Below are positions 40,397-50,448 of a DNA stretch of 64,000 nucleotides, in pieces. How positions within the stretch are numbered: the stretch's first letter is position 1; each line of letters starts with the position of its first letter. The DNA is taken from contig JAIPDO010000006.1 of NCBI GenBank assembly GCA_021737645.1, positions 1-64,000 of the forward strand. The letters are read 5' to 3'. The position numbers were made by a program, and so were the translations under genes. Source of the DNA: Desulfarculaceae bacterium. Its GTDB lineage: Bacteria > Desulfobacterota > Desulfarculia > Desulfarculales > Desulfarculaceae. The notes below the pieces were generated by a model that saw only the letters and a list, made by a program, of their open reading frames with translations, searched no databases and was not told where the DNA came from.

Positions 40397-41608
40397 TTAC
40401 TTCTTGTTGCGGATGGGGATGTCCATCTTGGCGTAGGGGATCACTTCCACCAACTCGCACTCGGCCCAAGGCAGCTTGGGGTTGTTCTTGATGCGGAAGT
40501 GGAACATGTCCTGCATGGCCTGATGATCTTCTTTACGGAACATCATCTCGCCCTTGGGGGTGTCGAACTTCATGCCCTCCATGGCCGCGATGAGCTTTTC
40601 GGTGTCCGTGGAGTCGGCCTTCTTGATGGCCGTGACCACGGCCATGGCCGCCGCGAAGCCGCCGCAGGTGAAGAAGTCCGGCGGCGCGCCGTTATAGCGC
40701 TTCTCGTGCTCTTTCACCAGCCAGTCGTTAATCTTGTTCTTGGGGTTGGTGTAGTAGTAGTAGGTGGCGCCTTCCATGCCCACCATGGGCTTGTAGGCCT
40801 TGAGCGCGTCCAGGATGTTACCGCCGGCGGTGAGCTTGATGCCGTAGCGCTCGTCCAGCTTCATGGCGTTGAGCTTGTTCATGGGGTTGTTCTTGCCGGC
40901 CCAGTAGATGCTGATGTACTTCTCGCCCTTTTGGTCCTTGAGGGCCTTGATCAGGCGCTGGGCCGGAGCGGTGAAGTCGGCGGTGGCGGCGGGCACGAAC
41001 TCGCTGTGCACCACTTTGGCCCCCGCCTTCTCGGCGGCAGCTTTATAGGCGGCCACGCCGTCGCGGCCAAAGGAGTAGTCCTGGGCGATGGTGGCGATCA
41101 CCACGCCGGGCTTGGCCACGGCCGAGGCGTTGCCCACCGCGTCCTGGGAGGAGTTGCGGCCGGTGCGGAAAATGTAGCGGTTCCAGTACTGGCCGGTGAT
41201 GGAGTCGGCCACGGCGGGCTCGACGATCAGTATCTTCTTGAACTCCTGGGCCACGGGCAGCATGGCCACGGCCACCGCCGAGGAGACCGGCCCCACGGCC
41301 AGGTCCACCTTGTCGTCGCGATAGGCTTCGGTCAAGAGCTGCTTGCCCTTTTGCGGCTTGAGTGCGGTGTCCTTGATGATCACCACGATGGGTCGCCCGT
41401 TGATCTTCATGGTCCCGTTGGTGGCGTACTCCAGGCCCATCTTGAATCCGTTCATGGACTGCTTGGTGTAGGCCTCGTAGGGGCCGGTAACCCCCACCAC
41501 CTGGGCGATTTTGATGGGTTTAGGGTCGGCCGCCAGGGCCGCCGGGGCGGCCAGGGCCAGGGCCAGGCCCGCTATCAGAAGAACCTTCCCCGTTTTCAAA
41601 AAACTCAT
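40397..41608 (-). CDS. Liv-type ABC transporter solute-binding protein, operon 1
   Basis: Periplasmic leucine-binding-protein-fold receptor (type I PBP). Signal peptide of about 26 residues ends LAAPAALAA, mature protein begins DPKPIKIAQVVGVTGPYEAY, then two alpha/beta lobes with the typical GPVSSAVAVAML and TIAQDYSFGRDGVAAY. The ATG at 41608 has AAGGAGGG upstream and gives a clean signal peptide; longer frames do not. Located between the acyl-CoA ligase and livG, in the same operon as a flavodoxin-like protein, crotonase and hydratase, so its ligand is likely a catabolic carboxylate. Confidence 0.92.
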   Translation of the reverse strand: MSFLKTGKVLLIAGLALALAAPAALAADPKPIKIAQVVGVTGPYEAYTKQSMNGFKMGLEYATNGTMKINGRPIVVIIKDTALKPQKGKQLLTEAYRDDKVDLAVGPVSSAVAVAMLPVAQEFKKILIVEPAVADSITGQYWNRYIFRTGRNSSQDAVGNASAVAKPGVVIATIAQDYSFGRDGVAAYKAAAEKAGAKVVHSEFVPAATADFTAPAQRLIKALKDQKGEKYISIYWAGKNNPMNKLNAMKLDERYGIKLTAGGNILDALKAYKPMVGMEGATYYYYTNPKNKINDWLVKEHEKRYNGAPPDFFTCGGFAAAMAVVTAIKKADSTDTEKLIAAMEGMKFDTPKGEMMFRKEDHQAMQDMFHFRIKNNPKLPWAECELVEVIPYAKMDIPIRNKK

Positions 41609-41699
41609 GCGTTCCCTCCTTTGGTTGGCCGGGCCTTGGCCCCGCCGAAAAAGTTCGCCGCCGATAATTCCCCATGACCGCCGGCGCAATTCGGACCGA

Positions 41700-43217
41700 C
41701 TAGCTGTATTGCTCCCTCAGATTTCTCTTGAGCACCTTTCCCGCCGCATTGCGGGGCAGGGCCTCGGTGAACACCACCTTTTTGGGAATCTTGTACTTGG
41801 CCAGGCAGGTCTTCAGGTGGGCCACCACGTCTTCTTGGCCCAAGCTTTGGCCCTGTTTCAGCGCCACCACCGCGCAGCCCACCTCGCCCCACTTGGGGTC
41901 GGGCAGGCCGATGACCGCGGCCTCGGCCACCTGCTCCAGGGTGAAAATGGCGTTTTCCACTTCCGCGGGATAAACGTTTTCCCCGCCGGAGATGAACATG
42001 TCCTTTTTGCGGTCCACCATGTACAAGAATCCCTCGTCGTCCACGCGAGCCAGGTCGCCGGTGTGGAACCAGCCCCCGGCGAAAGCTTCTTCATTGGCCT
42101 CGGGCCGCATCCAGTAGCCCTGCATCACGTTGGGCCCCCGCAGCAAAAGCTCGCCCACCTCGCCCCGGGGCATCTCGCGGCCGTCCTCACCGGCCACCCG
42201 GGCCTCCAGGTGGAACATGACTCGGCCCACGGAGCCCTTTTTGCCCAAGGCCCAGGGTTTGGCCAGGGTGCTGACCGAAGGGGCCGCCTCGCTCATGCCG
42301 TAGCCTTGCTGCAAGACGATGCCGTGGCCGTGGTACTGATCCACCAGGCTGACGGGCAGGGGCGCGCCGCCGCTCATGAGGATGCGCGCCTTGGCCAGGG
42401 GGGCGGGGTCGAAGGCCGCGGACTGGATCAGGAACAGCCAGATGGCCGGGACCACCAGGCACACGGTGATTTTTTCCTGGTCGAACAGCCGGATCATCTC
42501 CGCCGGGTCGAAAGCGCGCTGGATCACCACCGTGCCGCCCACGTAGAGCATGGGCAGGGTGAACAGGCCGATGCCTCCGATGTGGAACATGGGCAGGGCC
42601 ACCAAGTTGCGGTCGCTGGAGGTGAATTCCAGGTCAACCTGGAGGTTCAGGGCGTTGTAAAGGCAGTTGCCCTGGGTGAGCACCGCGCCCTTGGGCTTGC
42701 CGGTGGTGCCGGCGGTGTACATGATGATGAAGGGAGACTCCGAGGTCACTTCCTGGTCCACCACCGGCTCTTCGTCGCCTTGCTCGGCCAGGAGCTGCTC
42801 GTAGGCCGCGGCCTCCAGGCGGGGCTCGCTGCCCAGCACCATCAAGCGCTCAAAGCTGGTTTGCTCCAAAATGCCCTGGGCCAGCTCCTGTAGCTCGGGG
42901 TCGAAGATGAGGGCTTCGGCTTCGCTGTCGCCTAGCTGGAAGGTCAGTTCCGTTGCGGTGAGCCGCCAGTTTAGGGGCACCAGGATAAGGCCCAGCTTGG
43001 CCGAGGCCATGATCACCTCTAGGCATTCCAAACTGTTGTAGGACAACAGAGCCAGGCGGTCCCCCTGGGCCAGCCCCTGGGTTTGCAGGGCACGGGCCAG
43101 GCGGTTGACCCGCCGGTTGAGTTGGCGGTAGCTCAGGCGGCGGTCGCCGTCCACCACCGCTTCTTTATCCGGCGCGATCTCCTCGCGCTTGGTCAGCCAG
43201 AATCCGATTCCCCGCAC
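41700..43217 (-). CDS. Acyl-CoA ligase (AMP-binding), operon 1
   Basis: Adenylate-forming CoA ligase of about 505 residues. Motifs: MYTAGTTGKPKGAVLTQGN (phosphate loop), YGMSEAAPSV, TGDLARVDDEGFLYMVDRKKD and the catalytic Lys in RNAAGKVLKRNLREQ. I chose GTG at 43217 because GGGGGAGC lies six bases before it; a TTG at 43238 overlaps that site. It starts 23 bases after the flavodoxin-like gene's stop. Substrate probably the acid taken up by the adjacent transporter, not readable from sequence. Confidence 0.92.
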   Translation of the reverse strand: MRGIGFWLTKREEIAPDKEAVVDGDRRLSYRQLNRRVNRLARALQTQGLAQGDRLALLSYNSLECLEVIMASAKLGLILVPLNWRLTATELTFQLGDSEAEALIFDPELQELAQGILEQTSFERLMVLGSEPRLEAAAYEQLLAEQGDEEPVVDQEVTSESPFIIMYTAGTTGKPKGAVLTQGNCLYNALNLQVDLEFTSSDRNLVALPMFHIGGIGLFTLPMLYVGGTVVIQRAFDPAEMIRLFDQEKITVCLVVPAIWLFLIQSAAFDPAPLAKARILMSGGAPLPVSLVDQYHGHGIVLQQGYGMSEAAPSVSTLAKPWALGKKGSVGRVMFHLEARVAGEDGREMPRGEVGELLLRGPNVMQGYWMRPEANEEAFAGGWFHTGDLARVDDEGFLYMVDRKKDMFISGGENVYPAEVENAIFTLEQVAEAAVIGLPDPKWGEVGCAVVALKQGQSLGQEDVVAHLKTCLAKYKIPKKVVFTEALPRNAAGKVLKRNLREQYS

Positions 43218-43239
43218 GCTATAGCTCCCCCTGCCCAAA

Positions 43240-43815
43240 CTAGGCGAAAAGTTTGGCCATCACCTTGGCCATGTTGTCGGCGAAGTTGGCCACATGCATG
43301 AGGCCTTCCTCGTCCTGGCCCGCGTCGTGGGCTCCGCCCGCCCCGGCCATGCCCACGGTCCAGTAGGTGGAGCCGGGCACGGTGATGCCGTTGATGAAAA
43401 ACCACAGCAGAAGCTGGGAAAAGGCCATGTTGTGCCCGGCCCGGCGGGCCACGGTGATGGGCCCGCCCACCTTGCCCGCCAAAAACTTGCCGTTCCAGTG
43501 GGCCACGAAAGTGGCCCGGGCCAGCAGGCTCATCATCTGGGGCACCACCGAAGACAGATACACCGGCGAGCCCAGCAAAATGCCGTCCGCCTGCTCCATG
43601 AGTGCCATGATCTCGGCGAAGTCGTCATCGGTCTGGGCGCACTTCTTCTGCTCGGTGCAGGCGTAGCAGCCCAGGCAGGGGTTGATCTTCTTTTTCCGCA
43701 GGGATATGAGCTGGGTCTCCAAGCCATGGGCGGCCAGCTTGTCCAGGCACTGCTCCATGTAGTACTTGGTGTTGCTGCCCGGCCGCAGGCTGCCGGTGAT
43801 GCCCAAAACCTTCAC
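43240..43815 (-). CDS. Flavodoxin-like NAD(P)H:FMN oxidoreductase family protein
   Basis: FMN-binding fold of 191 residues. Starts with VLGITGSLRPGSNTKYYME, the phosphate-binding loop of the NADPH-dependent FMN reductase/iron-sulfur flavoprotein group. Cysteines in PCLGCYACTEQKKCAQTD match the compact CxxCxxC...C arrangement of iron-sulfur flavoproteins, suggesting a cluster plus FMN. LLGSPVYLSSVVPQMMSL follows. It overlaps the crotonase end by 4 bases. Electron partner unknown. Confidence 0.85.
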   Translation of the reverse strand: MKVLGITGSLRPGSNTKYYMEQCLDKLAAHGLETQLISLRKKKINPCLGCYACTEQKKCAQTDDDFAEIMALMEQADGILLGSPVYLSSVVPQMMSLLARATFVAHWNGKFLAGKVGGPITVARRAGHNMAFSQLLLWFFINGITVPGSTYWTVGMAGAGGAHDAGQDEEGLMHVANFADNMAKVMAKLFA

Positions 43816-44633
43816 TTGGCCTCCCCCTTGTCGATCTCATCGTGGTTCGCGCTGGTGGTCAGAGCACCGGAGCCCAGCTGCCGGTGCATCAGGTCGCGGA
43901 AAAAACTCTCGTCGTGGCACCGGCTGAACAGCTCCGCTTCGGCCATGAGCCCCTGCTCCAGGGGACGGCCCTGGCCCGCCTTTACCGCCCGCTTGGCCAG
44001 GGACAAGGCGTAGGCTGGGTTGCGCAGGATAGGCCCCAACAGATCGGCCACTCCCTGCTTCAGCCCCTCGTCGGGCACCGCCCGGTGCACCAGGCCCAGG
44101 CGGGCCGCGTCCTGGCCGGAGTGTAGCTTGCCGCTGAGGATCATCTCCATGGCCAGACCCTGGCCCACCAGCCGGGGCAGGCGCTGGGTGCCGCCGCCGC
44201 CGGGGATAAGCCCCACCTTGACCTCGGGCAGGCCGATGCGCGCCCCAAAGGCCGCCACCCTGAGATCGCAGGCCAGGGCGAACTCGAAGCCCCCGCCGAA
44301 GCACAGGCCGTTGATGGCCGCCACCAAGATGAGGGGGCTGGCCTCCATGCGATCCAGCAGGGCCTGGAAGCGCCGGGAAAAGGCCAATGCCCCGGCGCGG
44401 TCCAGCTGCATCATCTCTATGCCGTCTGCCCCGCCGACAAAGTGGCTGGCGCCCGCTCCGGTGAACACCAGCACCTGGGACGGCGAGGCCTCCATCTGAC
44501 CCAGCAGAGCCTCCAACTGGGCCATCAGCTCGGAGTTGATGGAGTTGCGGTCCACCTGGCGATCGATGACCGCCCAGGACACCTGGGGGCCGGGCAGCAG
44601 GGACAAAAGTGAGTATTCACCGGCCATGGGCAA
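43812..44633 (-). CDS. Crotonase-fold enoyl-CoA hydratase/isomerase
   Basis: First gene of the minus-strand catabolic operon. Crotonase marks: oxyanion loop GGADGIEMM near residue 67 and INGLCFGGGFEFALACDLRVA near residue 110, IPGGGGTQRLPRLVG near residue 145, and AERDL-type C-terminal helices. The Glu/Asp pair for hydratase chemistry was not checked residue by residue, so hydratase, isomerase or hydrolase remain possible. The likely start is TTG (AGGAG six bases upstream) with an ATG two codons inside. Overlaps the flavodoxin-like gene. Confidence 0.87.
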   Translation of the reverse strand: MPMAGEYSLLSLLPGPQVSWAVIDRQVDRNSINSELMAQLEALLGQMEASPSQVLVFTGAGASHFVGGADGIEMMQLDRAGALAFSRRFQALLDRMEASPLILVAAINGLCFGGGFEFALACDLRVAAFGARIGLPEVKVGLIPGGGGTQRLPRLVGQGLAMEMILSGKLHSGQDAARLGLVHRAVPDEGLKQGVADLLGPILRNPAYALSLAKRAVKAGQGRPLEQGLMAEAELFSRCHDESFFRDLMHRQLGSGALTTSANHDEIDKGEAK

Positions 44634-44816
44634 ACATGACTCCTGGGCGAAATCCAGCCGCGGAGGGCACGGCGCCCTGGGCAGGCGGCGGGACGATGCT
44701 TGTCAATGCGACCCTGCGGGCGCTGTGCTTACAAAAGTGGTCGGTCCCGGCGGAAGATGTGCTCAGCGTTGTGCGCTAGTAGGTCAGGGCCGGTTGTTTT
44801 GCAAAGTACTGGTGTT

Positions 44817-44874
44817 TTTCTGATACATGAACCAACCGTCAGAAATTGTGTAACGCGCGGCGTCTTCCTGTCAA
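44817..44874 (-). promoter_or_regulatory. Promoter of catabolic operon 1 with candidate TetR operator
   Basis: On the minus strand TTGACA (44869-44874) and CACAAT (44845-44850) are 18 bases apart, just after the stop of the tandem-TetR gene. A perfect inverted repeat TTTCTGA (44817-44823) / TCAGAAA (44839-44845), 22 bases centre to centre, touches the -10 and start point: a plausible operator for the neighbouring regulator. Confidence 0.6.
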
Positions 44875-44898
44875 GGACAAAGTTCGCCATGCAAACTT

Positions 44899-46179
44899 CT
44901 ATGATCGGCGCGAAAGGCCGAAAACCACTAAAGTTACTGCATCATCAATGAGTTGCTTGGGAATGTCTGGATGGGAGGCGGCGCTCCACACCAGCCAGCG
45001 AAGGCCGATCATATGGTGGATTCCCATGAGGGCCGGAACCATGATCTCCAAGGGCAGGTCGCGTATTTCGCCGTTTTTTGCCGAGGCGGCCAGGGAGGCG
45101 GCGTAGCCGCCGGCAAGCTTGTTGTAATAGTATTCCGCCGCCTGAGGCACTATGGCCTCAGACTCCGACACGATGCGGTAGATGAGGCTGTGTTGCCCGA
45201 GAAAGTGGAAAAAGCTAAGCATGCCTTGTACTTCTTTGTCGCGCCGGTCCTGGTGGCGGTCGGTGGCGCGGCGCAACTCCCGGCGTAGCTGGTAGCTCAA
45301 GAAGCGCACCACCCCGTTCATGAGGTCCTGCTTACTCTTGAAATGCACGTAAAAAGTGCCCTGGGCCACCCCGGCCCGGCGGGTGATGTCTGAGATGCCC
45401 GCCCCGGCATAGCCCACCTCGCCCAGCACCTGCTCAGCCGCCTGGAAAATGGCGATCTTGGTGCCCTTGCCCGGCGAGTCACTCTGTTCCCATGGCAGGG
45501 GGCTCTCCTGGACCGGAGCCGGGGAGGGCTGGGCCCACTCCGCAGGGGCCTGCCACTCCTTGGGCCCGCTTATGCCCCTTTCCAGAAAAGAGGTGCACAA
45601 CTCGGCCATCTCCTCCAGGCTGTGCTCGGGGCCCAGGCCTTCCCAGGCGCGCTGCTCAAAGATGGCCAGGCCCAGCATGGAATAGGCCACCACGTTGGGG
45701 TCAAGGGAACGGAACTGGCCAAGGTTGACCGCCCGGCGGTGAAAGTCGCGGAAGAACCAGGCGATAGAGTCGTAATAACTGATGGTTACTGTTTCGATGA
45801 TGTCAAATTCGTTGAGCACCCGGTGGATGGGGGCATAGTCCCTGCAGTGGCTGAGCAGCAGCAGCAGCACCCGGCGCAGGGCGTCGTGGGGGGCCAGGCC
45901 CTCCAGGGCCAGGGCGTTGGCCTGGGACCAAAAATCGCTCAGCGCGGCGTCCACCACCTCTCTGAACACTTGGTCTTTGTTGCGGAAATACTGGTAGAAG
46001 GTGCCCTGGCCCAGGCCGCACTCCCGGCTTATCTGGGAAACGCTGGCTCCGGAATAGCCATGCTCGCCAAACACCCGCCGGGCCGCTTGCAACAGGCTTT
46101 GGCGGGTGCGTGCCCCCTTGGGGGTCAGGGAGTGGGGGCCGGGGTTGGCGGGCGCGTTTTTGGGCTTGGCTTTGGACAT
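44899..46179 (-). CDS. Tandem double TetR-family transcriptional regulator
   Basis: A single 426-residue chain with two complete TetR modules. Module 1: helix-turn-helix near residues 22-68 (RQSLLQAARRVFGEHGYSG then GLGQGTFYQYFRNKDQV) and its own ligand domain to about 205. A proline-rich linker (about 205-238) follows. Module 2: helix-turn-helix IAIFQAAEQVLGEVGY then GVAQGTFYVHFKSKQDL, and a second ligand domain to the end. A monomer would thus mimic the usual TetR dimer, or a dimer would carry four DNA-binding heads. No frame break is seen between the halves. Lies directly upstream of operon 1 and is divergent from gntR. Confidence 0.92.
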   Translation of the reverse strand: MSKAKPKNAPANPGPHSLTPKGARTRQSLLQAARRVFGEHGYSGASVSQISRECGLGQGTFYQYFRNKDQVFREVVDAALSDFWSQANALALEGLAPHDALRRVLLLLLSHCRDYAPIHRVLNEFDIIETVTISYYDSIAWFFRDFHRRAVNLGQFRSLDPNVVAYSMLGLAIFEQRAWEGLGPEHSLEEMAELCTSFLERGISGPKEWQAPAEWAQPSPAPVQESPLPWEQSDSPGKGTKIAIFQAAEQVLGEVGYAGAGISDITRRAGVAQGTFYVHFKSKQDLMNGVVRFLSYQLRRELRRATDRHQDRRDKEVQGMLSFFHFLGQHSLIYRIVSESEAIVPQAAEYYYNKLAGGYAASLAASAKNGEIRDLPLEIMVPALMGIHHMIGLRWLVWSAASHPDIPKQLIDDAVTLVVFGLSRRS

Positions 46180-46236
46180 GTTTAGTGATTCACCTCTCAG
46201 TTTTTATATAACATCGCCCATTGCCAGTCCAGAAAG

Positions 46237-46285
46237 AAAATCGCCTGGCGTACCCGCACCACGGGCGGTGGCGGCAGGCGATTTT
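46237..46285. repeat. Perfect 11-bp inverted repeat in the divergent promoter region
   Basis: AAAATCGCCTG (46237-46247) pairs perfectly with CAGGCGATTTT (46275-46285). The intervening 27 bases contain a second, smaller CCAC/GGTGG hairpin. T-runs follow on both strands, so it looks like a bidirectional terminator although it lies upstream of both genes. Confidence 0.6.
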
Positions 46286-46307
46286 AATTAACCATTTAAT
46301 AAAGCGC

Positions 46308-46336
46308 TTGACACGGATTGTCGGACAATGTTATCA
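46308..46336 (+). promoter_or_regulatory. gntR/catabolic operon 2 promoter with GntR-type operator in the spacer
   Basis: TTGACA (46308-46313), 17-base spacer, TTATCA (46331-46336). Inside the spacer is the palindrome ATTGTCGGACAAT (46317-46329), a perfect 6-1-6 inverted repeat whose core TTGTCGGACAA fits the FadR-subfamily GntR pattern TNGTNNNACNA. Binding there would block RNA polymerase. Confidence 0.75.
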
Positions 46337-46521
46337 GACCATTACATACTACAGTTTTGCGCCCCACTACATCTTGATCCAACAACCAGCTAAGAACACA
46401 GGGCCAAACCGCCACAGCGGTCTCTGGATTACTGTGGCTGGTCAGCTAGGGATGGATTAAGTGAGAGCCGATTTTGCATTAACGCCGGTCAGGCAAAAGA
46501 CTTGGGGGAGACGGTAAGCAT

Positions 46522-47181
46522 ATGCCGGAGTCGGTCAGGCAACGGATTTATGAGGCCATCAGGGATGGGATCACCTATGGCGAGTTGCTGCCCGGAGAGC
46601 GTCTGACTGAAAAGGAGCTGTCCGAAAAATTTCAGGCCAGCCGCAGCACCATCCGCGAGTGCCTGCGCCAACTGGAGAGCGAGGGGCTGCTCACCTTCGC
46701 GAACCACAAGGGGTTCCGGGTGTCCAAGCTCTCCACCCGCCAGGTGGAGGAGATCTACGACCTGCGCTGGCTCCTGGAAAGCTACGCCACCCGCCTGACC
46801 GCCGAAAAGGCCACCCCGGCCCAGGTGGCCCAGTTGAAAAAGCTCCAAGAGAGCTGCCGCAAGGCGGCCCACAAAGGCGACCTCAAGGCCTGGCTCAAAT
46901 ACAACAACGCCTTTCATCTTTTCTTTTACGAAAACTGCGGCAACGACAACCTCAAGCTGCTGCTGGACACCCTGAAAAGACGCATCTACCGCTACCACTA
47001 CATCATCATCCAGATCCCCGGCCACTTCGAAAACTACCTGGCTCAGCACCAAAAGATAATCGAGGCCTGCCGGAACAACGACGGCCGGGCTGCGGAGAAG
47101 TACATGAAAGCGCATCTGGGAGGCATCAAAGACGTGCTCCTGGAGCAGTTTAAAAAATTTCCGGGCATGCACCCCGGTTAG
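46522..47181 (+). CDS. GntR-family regulator, FadR/FCD subfamily
   Basis: Ligand-responsive repressor of 219 residues. Winged helix-turn-helix at residues about 4-70 (LLPGERLTEKELSEKFQASR, STIRECLRQLESEGLL) and an FCD ligand domain at about 78-210, including the helical Asp/His metal-type ligand positions typical of FCD (YNNAFHLFF, HFENYLAQHQKIIEA). GGGGGAGACGG precedes the ATG. It is the first gene of a 15-gene plus-strand operon ending near 62470 and probably represses it through the palindrome in its promoter; the effector is likely a pathway acid or acyl-CoA. Confidence 0.93.
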   Translation: MPESVRQRIYEAIRDGITYGELLPGERLTEKELSEKFQASRSTIRECLRQLESEGLLTFANHKGFRVSKLSTRQVEEIYDLRWLLESYATRLTAEKATPAQVAQLKKLQESCRKAAHKGDLKAWLKYNNAFHLFFYENCGNDNLKLLLDTLKRRIYRYHYIIIQIPGHFENYLAQHQKIIEACRNNDGRAAEKYMKAHLGGIKDVLLEQFKKFPGMHPG

Positions 47182-47191
47182 GGAGCACTAC

Positions 47192-47935
47192 ATGAGTTTG
47201 AACGACAAAGTGGCTCTGGTTACCGGCGGCGCCCGGGGCATCGGCCGGGCCATCTGCTTGGTGTTCGCCCAAAAAGGGGCCGACGTGATAGTGGCCGACC
47301 TGGACCTGGGCCCGGCCCAGGAGGTGGCGGCGGAAGTTGAGGCCTTGGGGCGGCGCGCCCTGGCCCTGGCCATGAACGTGGCTGATGAGGCCAGCGTGGA
47401 TCAGGCGGCGGCGGAAGCGGCGGCTTGGCAGGGGCGCATCGATATCTGGGTGAACAACGCCGGGGTGGGCAGCCGGGCCATGCTGCATGAGATGACCGCC
47501 GAGCAGTGGGATAAGGTGATCACGGTCAACCTGCGCGGCGCCTTCCTGGGCACCCGCGCCGCCGCGCGCATCATGATGCCCCAGAACAGCGGGCGCATCA
47601 TCAACATGTCGTCGCGGGCGGGCAAGGGCGGAAGTTACGGGCATTGCAGCTACGGCTCCTCCAAGGCGGGCATGGTTGGCCTGACCAAAAGCACCGCCCG
47701 GGAGTTGGGCCAGTACAACATTACCGCCAACGCCATCCAGCCCGGCTTCATCGCCACCGAGCTCACCAAGAACCTGGACACCAGCATCACCACGCCAGAG
47801 CAACGGGTGCTGCCCCGGGCCGGGCGCCCCGAGGACGTGGCCTACGCGGCGGCCTATCTGGCCTCGGACGAGGCGGAGTGGGTCACCGGCACCATGTTGG
47901 AAGTGACCGGCGGCACCGGAATGTTCGCGGGCTAG
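47192..47935 (+). CDS. Short-chain dehydrogenase/reductase
   Basis: Classical SDR, 247 residues. Cofactor loop TGGARGIG (11-18), Asp36 after the second strand points to NAD(H), NNAG (88-91), catalytic Ser140 and Tyr154xxxLys158. Expected to oxidise a hydroxyacyl-CoA or similar alcohol. 10 bases after gntR; GGGAG precedes the ATG. Very close to a second SDR gene, suggesting two sequential or stereo-specific oxidations. Confidence 0.93.
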   Translation: MSLNDKVALVTGGARGIGRAICLVFAQKGADVIVADLDLGPAQEVAAEVEALGRRALALAMNVADEASVDQAAAEAAAWQGRIDIWVNNAGVGSRAMLHEMTAEQWDKVITVNLRGAFLGTRAAARIMMPQNSGRIINMSSRAGKGGSYGHCSYGSSKAGMVGLTKSTARELGQYNITANAIQPGFIATELTKNLDTSITTPEQRVLPRAGRPEDVAYAAAYLASDEAEWVTGTMLEVTGGTGMFAG

Positions 47936-47951
47936 GGTGAGGAGAGAGATT

Positions 47952-48728
47952 ATGCGCTTTGATGGTAGATGCGCCGTGGTAACCGGCGGTGGCGGCGGAT
48001 TCGGCAAGGCATTCGCCGGTGCCCTGGCCGCCGAAGGCTGCAACGTGGTCCTGGCCGATGTGAACCAGGAGCTGCTGGCCAAAAACGAGGCCGAGATAAA
48101 CCAGGCCGGCGGGGGCAAGGCCTTGGCCGTGCTTTGCGACGTGACCAGCGACGAGGCGGTCCAGTCCATGGCCGCCAAGGCGGTGGAGAGCTTCGGTTCC
48201 CTGGACATCCTGATAAACAATGCGGGCGGCAGCATGGGGGTCCCCAGGGACACCATCGACCAGGTCAAGGAAGATGACTGGGACAGGGTGGTGGATCTGA
48301 ACCTCAAAGGCACCTTCCTTTGCACCAAGGCCGCGGCCGGCTACATGAAACAGGCGGGCTACGGCAAAATCGTCAACCTCAGTTCCATCACCGCCCGCAT
48401 GGGCGGCCAGCTCACCCCGGTGCAGTATGTCAGCGCCAAGGGGGCGATCATCGCTTTCACCCGCCACGTGGCCCAGGAGTTGGGACCATTCGGCATAAAC
48501 GTCAACGCAGTGGCTCCGGGTGTGGTGCTCACCGGCGAGCGTCTGGAAAAGATGTGGTACGGCCGCAAGAGCGAGGCCGAGCGCCAGGCCTATGTGAGCC
48601 AGGTTCCCCTGCGCCGCCTGGGCTCTCCCCAGGAAATCGCCGATGCGGTGCTCTACCTGTGCTCGGACCAAGCCGGCATCATCACCGGGGTGACTCTGGA
48701 CATCAACGGCGGCATGTTTTCCGCTTAA
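47952..48728 (+). CDS. Short-chain dehydrogenase/reductase, second copy
   Basis: Classical SDR of 258 residues, divergent from its neighbour. Loop TGGGGGFG, Asp of VVLADVNQ (NAD preference), INNAGGSMG, catalytic Ser in NLSSITA and YVSAK. A longer N-terminal option exists, but the ATG at 47952 follows GAGGAGAGAG at proper distance. Likely 3-hydroxyacyl-CoA or beta-hydroxy oxidation next to the mutase. Substrate unknown. Confidence 0.92.
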   Translation: MRFDGRCAVVTGGGGGFGKAFAGALAAEGCNVVLADVNQELLAKNEAEINQAGGGKALAVLCDVTSDEAVQSMAAKAVESFGSLDILINNAGGSMGVPRDTIDQVKEDDWDRVVDLNLKGTFLCTKAAAGYMKQAGYGKIVNLSSITARMGGQLTPVQYVSAKGAIIAFTRHVAQELGPFGINVNAVAPGVVLTGERLEKMWYGRKSEAERQAYVSQVPLRRLGSPQEIADAVLYLCSDQAGIITGVTLDINGGMFSA

Positions 48729-48745
48729 ACACGAAAGCCTGATTC

Positions 48746-50419
<1,674 letters not shown>

Positions 50420-50448
50420 TAAGCTCATGCCTAGCGGGATAAAAACAG

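Larger units (their letters stand above)
46180..46521. other. Divergent promoter region between tandem-TetR and gntR genes
   Basis: 342 bases without a gene. Leftward for the TetR gene there is a TATATA -10-like stretch near 46205-46210 and GAGAGG before the start. Rightward for gntR there is a strong promoter with operator (separate entry). In between is a long perfect inverted repeat (separate entry). The rest, from 46337 to about 46490, is AT-richer leader with no recognised riboswitch. Confidence 0.6.
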
